Source of the DNA: Xanthobacteraceae bacterium
GTDB lineage: Bacteria > Pseudomonadota > Alphaproteobacteria > Rhizobiales > Xanthobacteraceae
Assembly: GCA_023954195.1 (NCBI GenBank)
Contig: JAMLIK010000004.1
Span: forward strand, 310,001-374,000
Direction: 5' to 3'
Length of the DNA stretch: 64,000 bases
In this document: positions 58,510-64,000 of the stretch, one piece after another
Layout of the letters: the number at the start of each line of letters is the position of its first letter
Position numbering within the stretch: the first letter of the stretch is position 1
The notes under the pieces: model-generated
Database searches by the model: none
Seen by the model: only the letters and a program-made list of their open reading frames with translations
Told to the model about the DNA's origin: nothing
Translations under genes and position numbers: made by a program

Positions 58510-58845
58510 ATGACCCATCGGCCTCCTCAACCCGGCCCGGACGAACCGGTCGCCACGACCGGCGGATCGGTGGAGATCGAACGCGCCACGCGACGGCTGG
58601 TTGCCGCGCTCGACGCGCTGGAAAGCGCGGTGGAGCAGCGGCGCGACGCCGACCGCGACGAGGACGAACTCGCCAACCGCATTCAGGCGCTGGGAGCGGA
58701 CCGTTCGCGGCTCGCCGACGAGCTTGACACGACGCTGGTGCGCGCGCGCCAGCTCGAACGCGTCAACCGCGAGATCGCCGGGCGGCTCGACGCGGCGATC
58801 GACACGCTCCGCACCCTGCTCGACGAGGACGAGGACGGACGATGA
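58510..58845 (+). CDS. DUF4164 coiled-coil protein
   Basis: 111-residue protein, mostly one predicted coiled coil (about residues 22-105) rich in Ala, Asp, Glu, Leu and Arg: ATRRLVAALDALESAVEQRRDADRDEDELAN, then ADELDTTLVRARQLERVNREIAGRLDAAIDTLR. It overlaps the zapA start by 4 bases (ATGA) and is a usual partner of zapA in this group, suggesting a role at the division ring; its exact function is unknown. Confidence 0.85.
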   Translation: MTHRPPQPGPDEPVATTGGSVEIERATRRLVAALDALESAVEQRRDADRDEDELANRIQALGADRSRLADELDTTLVRARQLERVNREIAGRLDAAIDTLRTLLDEDEDGR

Positions 58846-59225
58846 ATCACATCAACGTCACCATCAACGGCCGCCAGTACCGCATGGCCTGCGAGGACGG
58901 CCAGGAGCGCCGCCTCATGGGGCTGGCGGAGGATTTCGAGGCGCGCATCGGCGAGTTGCGCGGCAGGTTCGGCGAGATCGGCGATGCCCGGCTCACGGTG
59001 ATGGCGGCGCTGATGGTGGCCGACGAACTGTTCGACGCCAACGCCCGCATCCATGCGCTTCAGGAGGAGGTGGAGTCGCTGCGCCACGTGCGCGTCGCCG
59101 CCGCCGAGCGCAACCGCGCCACGCAATACGCCGTCTCCGCGGCGCTCAACGCCGCCGCCGAGCGGATCGAGAAGACCACGCAGGCGCTCAATCGCAGCAT
59201 CGGCAACGGCATCGCGATCGGGTGA
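58842..59225 (+). CDS. zapA: cell division protein ZapA
   Basis: Stabilises FtsZ filaments at mid-cell. 127 residues: the N-terminal strand HINVTINGRQYRMACEDGQERRLMGLAEDFEARI is the ZapA head, and a long C-terminal helix (VMAALMVADELFDANARIHALQEEVESL) supports the coiled coil. It is coupled to DUF4164 by ATGA. Downstream lie the 6S RNA and 5-formyl-THF cyclo-ligase, the classic arrangement zapA-ssrS-ygfA. Confidence 0.93.
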   Translation: MNHINVTINGRQYRMACEDGQERRLMGLAEDFEARIGELRGRFGEIGDARLTVMAALMVADELFDANARIHALQEEVESLRHVRVAAAERNRATQYAVSAALNAAAERIEKTTQALNRSIGNGIAIG

Positions 59226-59233
59226 CGACCGTT

Positions 59234-59280
59234 GTCGTCGTCCCGGCGCAGGCCGGGACCCATACGCCGCAGCAATCATG
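59234..59280. repeat. intergenic repeat, family B (half copy)
   Basis: GTTGTCGTCGTCCCGGCGCAGGCCGGGACCCATACGCCGCAGC corresponds to one end of the family B element only; the opposite hairpin is absent. The stem here is CCCGG/CCGGG instead of CCCCG/CGGGG, again with both arms changed. It lies between zapA and the 6S RNA. Confidence 0.75.
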
Positions 59281-59353
59281 GGGCTGAAAACGCCAGTCGG
59301 CTGTCATCTCGCGCTCACGATGAAGGCCAGGGAGGGAAGTTCACCCATCCCGC

Positions 59354-59520
59354 TCTGGCGTTCCCGCGCGGTCGCGACTACATTGCTCCCCGCGAGGCTG
59401 CGTCGCGCGTCAGGAGCCATATATCCCCGGGGCCTTATCGATCCTTTAGGGAACTGTCCCTGGCCGGGCCCGTGGGCCCGGACATATGGTGCCCACCTAC
59501 TTTCGTAGGGAACTCCGGGA
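59354..59520 (+). ncRNA. ssrS: 6S RNA
   Basis: Small RNA mimicking an open promoter that binds sigma-70 RNA polymerase in stationary phase. It lies in the hallmark place between zapA and the 5-formyl-THF cyclo-ligase gene. The closing stem CTCTGG..GTTCCC (59354-59365) pairs with GGGAAC..CCGGG (59508-59519). Inside are a hairpin arm (CGCGAGG..), CCATAT / ATATGG long-range arms and the GGGCCCGTGGGCCC hairpin; the interior between 59366 and 59410 would form the large bubble. Ends are estimated from pairing, within about 5-10 bases. Confidence 0.78.
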
Positions 59521-59572
59521 TCGAGCGTTCCAACGGCTATCGTGGCTTCGCACTTTTCATTTGTTCCCGCGC

Positions 59573-60148
59573 ATGGATGAATCCGACTTGAAAGCACGAC
59601 TGCGCGCCGCCGCATTGGCGCGGCGCGCGGCGCTGGACGACCAGGCGCGCGAGGCCACCGCGCAATGCCTCGCGACCTTCGCGGATATCTTCGAGGTCAC
59701 CCCGGATACGGTGGTCGCCGGCTATATGCCGATGCGCGGTGAGGCCGACCCGCTGCCGCTGATGCGGCGGCTGGCGTCGCGCGGCGCGCGGCTGGCGCTG
59801 CCGGTTGTCGTCGCGCGCGAAACGGCGCTCAGGTTCCGCGCCTGGCGCGAGGGCGAGGCGCTGGTGGCCGGGCCGCACGGCACGCGGCATCCGGAAGGCG
59901 CCGCCCCCGACATCGTGCCGCATATCGTGCTGGCGCCGCTCGCCGCCTTCGACCGGCGCGGCCATCGCATCGGCTATGGCGGCGGGTACTACGACCGCAC
60001 GCTGGCGGGCTTGCGGGCGCGGGGCCAGGTCACCGCCGCCGGAGTTGCTTTTGCAACGCAGGAGGTCGAGACTGTTCCGGCATCCCCTCACGACGCGCTG
60101 CTCGATCTCGTGCTCACCGAGGTCGGTCCCATCGATTTCCGGAGTTAG
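59573..60148 (+). CDS. 5-formyltetrahydrofolate cyclo-ligase
   Basis: Converts 5-formyl-THF to 5,10-methenyl-THF with ATP (YgfA/FthC family). 191 residues: LKARLRAAALARRAAL at the start, VVAGYMPMRGEADPLPLMRRL, and the signature IVLAPLAAFDRRGHRIGYGGGYYDRTLA near residue 118-145 with the ATP loop GYGGGYYDR. ATG 59573 is used; a longer frame from 59486 would run into the 6S RNA. It precedes the YmdB-like gene by 5 bases. Confidence 0.94.
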   Translation: MDESDLKARLRAAALARRAALDDQAREATAQCLATFADIFEVTPDTVVAGYMPMRGEADPLPLMRRLASRGARLALPVVVARETALRFRAWREGEALVAGPHGTRHPEGAAPDIVPHIVLAPLAAFDRRGHRIGYGGGYYDRTLAGLRARGQVTAAGVAFATQEVETVPASPHDALLDLVLTEVGPIDFRS

Positions 60149-60153
60149 CTGAA

Positions 60154-60972
60154 TTGCGCATTCTGTTCATCGGCGACGTGGTCGGCCGCGCCGGCCGCGA
60201 CGCCATCATGGAGCACCTTCCCAGGGCCATCGCCGACTGGGCGGTCGATCTCGCTGTGGTCAACGGCGAGAATTCCGCCGGCGGCTTCGGCATCACCGAG
60301 GCGATCTATAACGACTTCATCGACGCCGGCGCCGACGCGGTGACGCTCGGCAACCATTCATGGAATCAGAAAGAGGCGCTGGTGTTCATCGAGCGCGCGC
60401 CGCGGCTGGTGCGCCCGATCAACTACATGCCGGGCACGCCGGGGCGCGGCGCGGCGCTGGTGGAGACCCGCACCGGCAAGCGGGCGCTGGTCATCAACGC
60501 GCTGGGCCGGCTGTTCATGGAGCCGGTGGACGATCCGTTCGCGCTGATCGACCGCGAACTCGAAGCCTGCCCGCTGCGGCAGACGGTCGACGCCATCGTG
60601 GTCGATTTCCATTGCGAGGCCACCAGCGAGAAGCAGGGCGCGGGCTATTTCTGCGACGGCCGCGCCAGCCTCGTGGTCGGCACCCATACCCATATCCCGA
60701 CCGCCGATCACCAGATCCTGCCCGGCGGCACCGCCTACATGACCGACGCCGGCATGACCGGCGACTACGATTCCATCATCGGCATGAACAAGGAGGAGCC
60801 GCTGCGCCGCTTCACCACCGGGATTTCCTCGGCGCGTTTCGAGCCCGCGACCGGCGTCGCGACCATGAGCGGCATCGCGGTGGAGACCGACGACGCCACG
60901 GGGCTCGCGGTCCGGGTCGCGCCGGTGCGGATCGGCGGCCGGCTGGAACCGGCGGTGCCGTCGTTCTGGTGA
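60154..60972 (+). CDS. YmdB-type metallophosphoesterase (TIGR00282)
   Basis: 272-residue binuclear metal phosphodiesterase; YmdB of Bacillus acts on 2',3'-cyclic nucleotides. Landmarks are ILFIGDVVGRAGRDAI, VVNGENSAGGFGIT, LGNHSWNQKE, VDFHCEATSEKQ and VVGTHTHIPTADHQIL, giving all metal-binding Asp, Asn and His positions. The start is TTG at 60154 with GGAG about 10 bases upstream. It lies 5 bases after the cyclo-ligase, in one transcription unit. Confidence 0.93.
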   Translation: MRILFIGDVVGRAGRDAIMEHLPRAIADWAVDLAVVNGENSAGGFGITEAIYNDFIDAGADAVTLGNHSWNQKEALVFIERAPRLVRPINYMPGTPGRGAALVETRTGKRALVINALGRLFMEPVDDPFALIDRELEACPLRQTVDAIVVDFHCEATSEKQGAGYFCDGRASLVVGTHTHIPTADHQILPGGTAYMTDAGMTGDYDSIIGMNKEEPLRRFTTGISSARFEPATGVATMSGIAVETDDATGLAVRVAPVRIGGRLEPAVPSFW

Positions 60973-61005
60973 GGCGCGCAGCCCTCGGGGCCTGATTTTG
61001 CGTCT

Positions 61006-61033
61006 TTGATTTTGTCGGGGCCGCGCTTATAAG
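61006..61033 (+). promoter_or_regulatory. predicted sigma-70-type promoter of yebC
   Basis: TTGATT (61006-61011) and TATAAG (61028-61033) are separated by 16 bases, closely resembling the rplU promoter at 183-210. Transcription would start about 50 bases before the yebC ATG. Confidence 0.6.
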
Positions 61034-61090
61034 CCGCGCCTTGGACCCCGTTTGGTTGGACGAATTTCGAGCGCGAGGAGCTATTTCCGC

Positions 61091-61837
61091 ATGGCCGGGC
61101 ATTCCCAGTTCAAGAACATCATGCATCGCAAGGGCCGGCAGGACGCCCAGAAGTCGAAGCTGTTCAGCAAGCTGGCGCGCGAAATCACCGTGGCCGCCAA
61201 GCTCGGCACCCCGGACCCGGCGATGAACCCCCGGCTGCGCGCGGCGGTGCTGGCGGCGCGGGCGGAGAACATGCCCAAGGACAACATCGAGCGCGCCATC
61301 AAGAAGGCCAGCGGCAACGACGCCGAGAATTATGACGAACTGCGCTACGAGGGCTACGGCCCCGGCGGCGTCGCCGTCATCATGGAAGTCCTCACCGACA
61401 ACCGCAACCGCGCCGCTTCCGACATCCGCTCCTACTTCACCAAGTCCGGCGGCAACCTCGGCGAAACCGGCTCGGTGTCGTTCATGTTCGACCGGCTCGG
61501 CGTGATCGAATACGACGCCGGCAAGGCCAGCGCCGACGCCATGCTGGACGCCGCCATCGACGCCGGCGCCGACGACGTGGTGTCGGGCGAGGGCGGCCAC
61601 GAAATCTATGCCGCGCAGGAAACCTTTCGCGAGGTCGCGAAGGCGCTGGAAGGCAAGTTCGGTGAGGCGCGAAAGGTGGCGCTGATCTGGAAGCCGCAGA
61701 ACACCGTCGCGGTCGACGACGAGACCGGCGAGAAGCTGTTGAGGCTGATCGACCAGCTCAACGAGCACGACGACGTGCAGAACGTCTACGCCAATTTCGA
61801 GGTGTCGGACGCCTTGATGGCGAAGCTGGGCGGGTAA
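61091..61837 (+). CDS. yebC: YebC/PmpR family DNA-binding / translation regulatory protein
   Basis: 248 residues, standard. It begins [23 protein letters not shown], the family signature, with [17 protein letters not shown] and [22 protein letters not shown] following. Reported roles are transcription regulation and relief of ribosome stalling. GCGAGGAGC lies before the ATG at 61091; the open frame to 61052 is longer only by chance. In many relatives ruvC follows; here a repeat, a terminator and mgtE follow. Confidence 0.96.
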   Translation: MAGHSQFKNIMHRKGRQDAQKSKLFSKLAREITVAAKLGTPDPAMNPRLRAAVLAARAENMPKDNIERAIKKASGNDAENYDELRYEGYGPGGVAVIMEVLTDNRNRAASDIRSYFTKSGGNLGETGSVSFMFDRLGVIEYDAGKASADAMLDAAIDAGADDVVSGEGGHEIYAAQETFREVAKALEGKFGEARKVALIWKPQNTVAVDDETGEKLLRLIDQLNEHDDVQNVYANFEVSDALMAKLGG

Positions 61838-61860
61838 CGCGGGCCGATTGTCGTTCAACG

Positions 61861-61945
61861 CCGTCATTGCGCGGAGCGCAAGCGACGAAGCAATCCAGTG
61901 GCCACGAAGGAAAACTGGATTGCTTCGCTTCGCTCGCAATGACGG
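61861..61945. repeat. intergenic palindromic repeat, family A (copy 2)
   Basis: CCGTCATTGCGCGGAGCGC ... GCTTCGCTCGCAATGACGG with ACGAAGCAATCCAGTGGCCACGAAG in the interior, matching 5059-5145. The outer 11-base arms are exact complements. Confidence 0.85.
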
Positions 61946-61962
61946 TCATTGGCAATGACGGC

Positions 61963-61988
61963 CCGCGAGCACGCTCGCGCGCTTTTTT
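61963..61988 (+). terminator. rho-independent terminator after yebC
   Basis: CGCGAGC (61964-61970) and GCTCGCG (61973-61979) form a strong stem followed by CGC and a run of six T (61983-61988). The region from here to 62191 is the mgtE leader; I cannot recognise a magnesium riboswitch in it. Confidence 0.8.
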
Positions 61989-62191
61989 CTTGACGCCGCC
62001 GCATGGAGGGACCATGTCAGCGGCACGAGACGCGCCGGTCGCGGCCGCCGTCTCATCACTGGAAACCACGACATTATGCCAAGCGACAGTCCGGGTAATT
62101 TGCCGGCTATGTCGCCGATGACGGCACCTCGGATCTGAGCGTTCGCAAGCTCGCCGGGCGGATCGTTGTCGGCGGTCCCCGAAGGTGAGCG

Positions 62192-63562
62192 ATGAACGAA
62201 ATCCTCGAAACGGCGGATGGCGCCGTCGACGTGACGACCCTGGCCGCGCGACTGAGCGACGGCCATGTCGCCGACAATGTCGAAATCCTCAATCAGATCG
62301 ACCCCGACGACGCGGCGGCGGTGCTGCTGCGGCTGCCGGTCGAGATGTCGGTGCAGATTCTCGACAAGCCGGAATTGAACTTCGGCGCCGAGATCGTCGC
62401 GGCGCTGCCGCGCCGGACCGCGACCATCCTTCTCGCCGGCATGTCGGCGGACATGGCCGCCGACCTGGTGCAGCAACTCGACGAGCCGGCGCGGAGCGAA
62501 CTGCTGCAAGGGCTCGACGGCACGACGCGCGCGACCATCGAGGACCTGCTCGCCTATCCGCAGAACACCGCCGGCGCCATCATGACCACGGAGTTCGTCA
62601 GCGTGCCCGCCACCTGGACGGTGGGGCGCACCTTGCAGCATATCCGCGAGGTCGAGCGCACCCGCGAGACCGTCTACGCCATCTATGTGCTGGACGCCTA
62701 TACCCGCCGTCTGGTCGGCGCGGTGTCGCTGCGCCGCCTGATCGCCGGCGAGGCGACCGACAATATCATGGCGCTCGCCGTGCGCGAGCCGATCGCCACC
62801 TCGCCGCTGATCGACCGCGAGGACGTGGCGCGGCTGATTTCCAAGCACGACCTGTTGGCGGTGCCGGTGATCGACAAGGCCGGCCATGTACTTGGCATCG
62901 TCACGGTGGACGACATCATCGATACCATCATCGCCGAGAACACCGAGGACGTGCAGAAGTTCGGCGGCATGGAAGCCACCGACGAGCCCTATCTCCAGGT
63001 CGGGTTGCCGGGAATGATCCGCAAGCGCGGCGGCTGGCTCTGCGTGCTGTTTCTCGGCGAGATGTTGACCGCCAGCGCCATGCAGCATTTCGAGGGCCAA
63101 CTGGAAAAGGCCATCGTGCTGACGCTGTTCATTCCGCTAATCATGAGTTCCGGCGGCAATTCGGGCTCGCAGGCGACCTCGCTCCTGATCCGCGCGCTGG
63201 CGCTGCGCGAGGTCCGGCTCGGCGACTGGTGGCGCGTGGCGCTGCGCGAACTGCCGACCGGGCTGCTGCTCGGCGCGATGCTGGGTGCGATCGGCATGGT
63301 CCGCGTGGTGGCCTGGCAGAAGCTCGGCATTTACGATTACGGCGAGCACTGGCTGCTGGTCGGCTTCACGGTGGCGGCGGCGCTGGTCGGCGTGGTGACG
63401 TTCGGCTCGGTGGCCGGCTCGATGCTGCCGTTCATCCTGCAACGCGCCGGCTTCGACCCGGCCAGCGCCTCGGCCCCGTTCGTCGCCACCCTGGTCGATG
63501 TCACCGGGCTGATGATCTATTTTTCGGTGGCGCTGCTGATCCTGCGCGGCACGCTGCTGTAG
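62192..63562 (+). CDS. mgtE: magnesium transporter MgtE
   Basis: Mg2+ channel of the inner membrane, 456 residues. The N-terminal MgtE_N helical domain (about 30-135) is followed by two CBS domains (about 138-265; NTAGAIMTTEFVSV start, DLLAVPVIDKAGHVLGIVTVDDI end), a plug helix and five transmembrane spans from about residue 295 with the pore motif FIPLIMSSGGNSGSQATSLLIRAL. No SLC41-type change is seen. Intracellular Mg binding to the CBS part closes the channel in studied members. Confidence 0.96.
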   Translation: MNEILETADGAVDVTTLAARLSDGHVADNVEILNQIDPDDAAAVLLRLPVEMSVQILDKPELNFGAEIVAALPRRTATILLAGMSADMAADLVQQLDEPARSELLQGLDGTTRATIEDLLAYPQNTAGAIMTTEFVSVPATWTVGRTLQHIREVERTRETVYAIYVLDAYTRRLVGAVSLRRLIAGEATDNIMALAVREPIATSPLIDREDVARLISKHDLLAVPVIDKAGHVLGIVTVDDIIDTIIAENTEDVQKFGGMEATDEPYLQVGLPGMIRKRGGWLCVLFLGEMLTASAMQHFEGQLEKAIVLTLFIPLIMSSGGNSGSQATSLLIRALALREVRLGDWWRVALRELPTGLLLGAMLGAIGMVRVVAWQKLGIYDYGEHWLLVGFTVAAALVGVVTFGSVAGSMLPFILQRAGFDPASASAPFVATLVDVTGLMIYFSVALLILRGTLL

Positions 63563-63569
63563 CCCGCCC

Positions 63570-64000
63570 TTACTCCGCCGGGGCCACCACGTGGTGGCTC
63601 TCCCGCTGCGCCTCGCGCGAAAACAGCCGCTGCACGAACACGAAGAACACCGGCACCATCAGGAGCGCCAGGATCACCACCGCGATCATGCCGCCCATCA
63701 CGCCGGTGCCGAGCGCCTGCTGGCTGCGCGCGCCGGCGCCGCTGGCGATCACCATCGGCAGCACGCCGAACATGAAGGCGAGGCCGGTCATCACGATCGG
63801 CCGGAATCGCAGATGGCAGGCTTCCAGCGTCGCCGCCACCAGCGGCTTGCCCTGCGCCCGCAGATCCTTGGCGAACTCGATGATGAGAATGGCGTCCTTG
63901 GCGGCAAGGCCGATGATGGTCACCAGCCCCACCGTGAAATAGACGCCGTTGGGCAGGTCGCGCAGCATCGAGGCGATCACCGCGCCGACCATGCCGAGCG
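63570..64000 (-). CDS. RND efflux transporter, inner-membrane subunit (C-terminal part)
   Basis: Partial: the frame runs off the right edge of the window, so about 144 C-terminal residues of an expected 1000 or more are seen. YFTVGLVTIIGLAAKDAILIIEFAKDLRAQGK followed by CHLRFRPIVMTGLAFMFGVLPMVIASGAGARSQQALG and a last transmembrane helix (MIAVVILALLMVPVFFVFVQRL) are signatures of the AcrB/HAE1 family. Drug range cannot be told. The stop lies only 7 bases from the mgtE end on the other strand. Confidence 0.95.
   Translation of the reverse strand, partial: LGMVGAVIASMLRDLPNGVYFTVGLVTIIGLAAKDAILIIEFAKDLRAQGKPLVAATLEACHLRFRPIVMTGLAFMFGVLPMVIASGAGARSQQALGTGVMGGMIAVVILALLMVPVFFVFVQRLFSREAQRESHHVVAPAE

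Noticed and set aside
61989-62191. Possible magnesium riboswitch in the mgtE leader
   Set aside because: I could not identify the conserved loops of the M-box or mgtA-type leaders in these 200 bases.

Overview
The window is a high-GC alphaproteobacterial chromosome segment. The gene order rplU-rpmA-(GNAT)-(EamA)-obgE ... proB-proA-nadD-rsfS-rlmH-envC-ctpA-deacetylase-rppH, the tkt-gap-pgk-fba-thiE block, and zapA-6S RNA-5-formyl-THF cyclo-ligase all point to the Bradyrhizobium / Rhodopseudomonas group (Nitrobacteraceae). This is inferred from gene order and protein character; no database search was possible. I see no rRNA, tRNA, insertion sequence, phage gene or CRISPR array.

Layout. (1) 1-16.9 kb, housekeeping: ribosomal proteins L21 and L27, an acetyltransferase, a DMT exporter, ObgE, an esterase and a large Kef-type antiporter lying between obgE and proB, proline and NAD biosynthesis, ribosome silencing and 23S methylation factors, then a cell-wall group (EnvC-like activator, CtpA protease, divergent polysaccharide deacetylase) and RppH. 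(2) 16.9-22.4 kb: an orphan AapJ-type amino-acid binding protein, an L,D-transpeptidase, an ECF sigma factor and a hybrid-type sensor kinase / OmpR-type regulator pair. (3) 22.7-48.7 kb: a large catabolic island. (4) 48.7-58.2 kb: YbgC thioesterase, SuhB-like phosphatase, a Sel1-repeat protein, ThiE-like protein and the sugar-phosphate block fba-pgk-gap-tkt. (5) 58.2-64 kb: DUF4164 and ZapA, 6S RNA, 5-formyl-THF cyclo-ligase, a YmdB-type phosphodiesterase, YebC, MgtE, and the 3' end of an RND efflux pump.

The catabolic island is the most interesting part. It carries two complete branched-chain-type ABC importers (24968-31274 and 39205-43944; the second has a fused permease-ATPase). Each importer operon ends in a YtcJ-like amidohydrolase. 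It also has two unrelated extradiol ring-cleavage systems (a split LigB/LigA-type class III enzyme and an HpaD-type class I enzyme with an apparently intact homoprotocatechuate active site). Around these lie a two-component flavin monooxygenase (oxygenase and reductase), an HpaE-like aldehyde dehydrogenase, two RidA proteins, an acetamidase/formamidase, a DUF1989 protein, a cyclase/kynurenine-formamidase-like hydrolase, an HSL-type esterase, one GntR and two Crp/Fnr regulators. The upper half of a 4-hydroxyphenylacetate/homoprotocatechuate-like route is present (hydroxylation, extradiol cleavage, semialdehyde oxidation). The usual lower enzymes (HpaF/G/H/I) are absent, while many amide and ester hydrolases are present. 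The true substrates are therefore probably amides or esters of arylacetate-like compounds or nitrogen-containing aromatics; this is inference.

Intergenic DNA is rich in short palindromic repeats of at least five families (A-E below). Several copies show compensatory changes in their stems.
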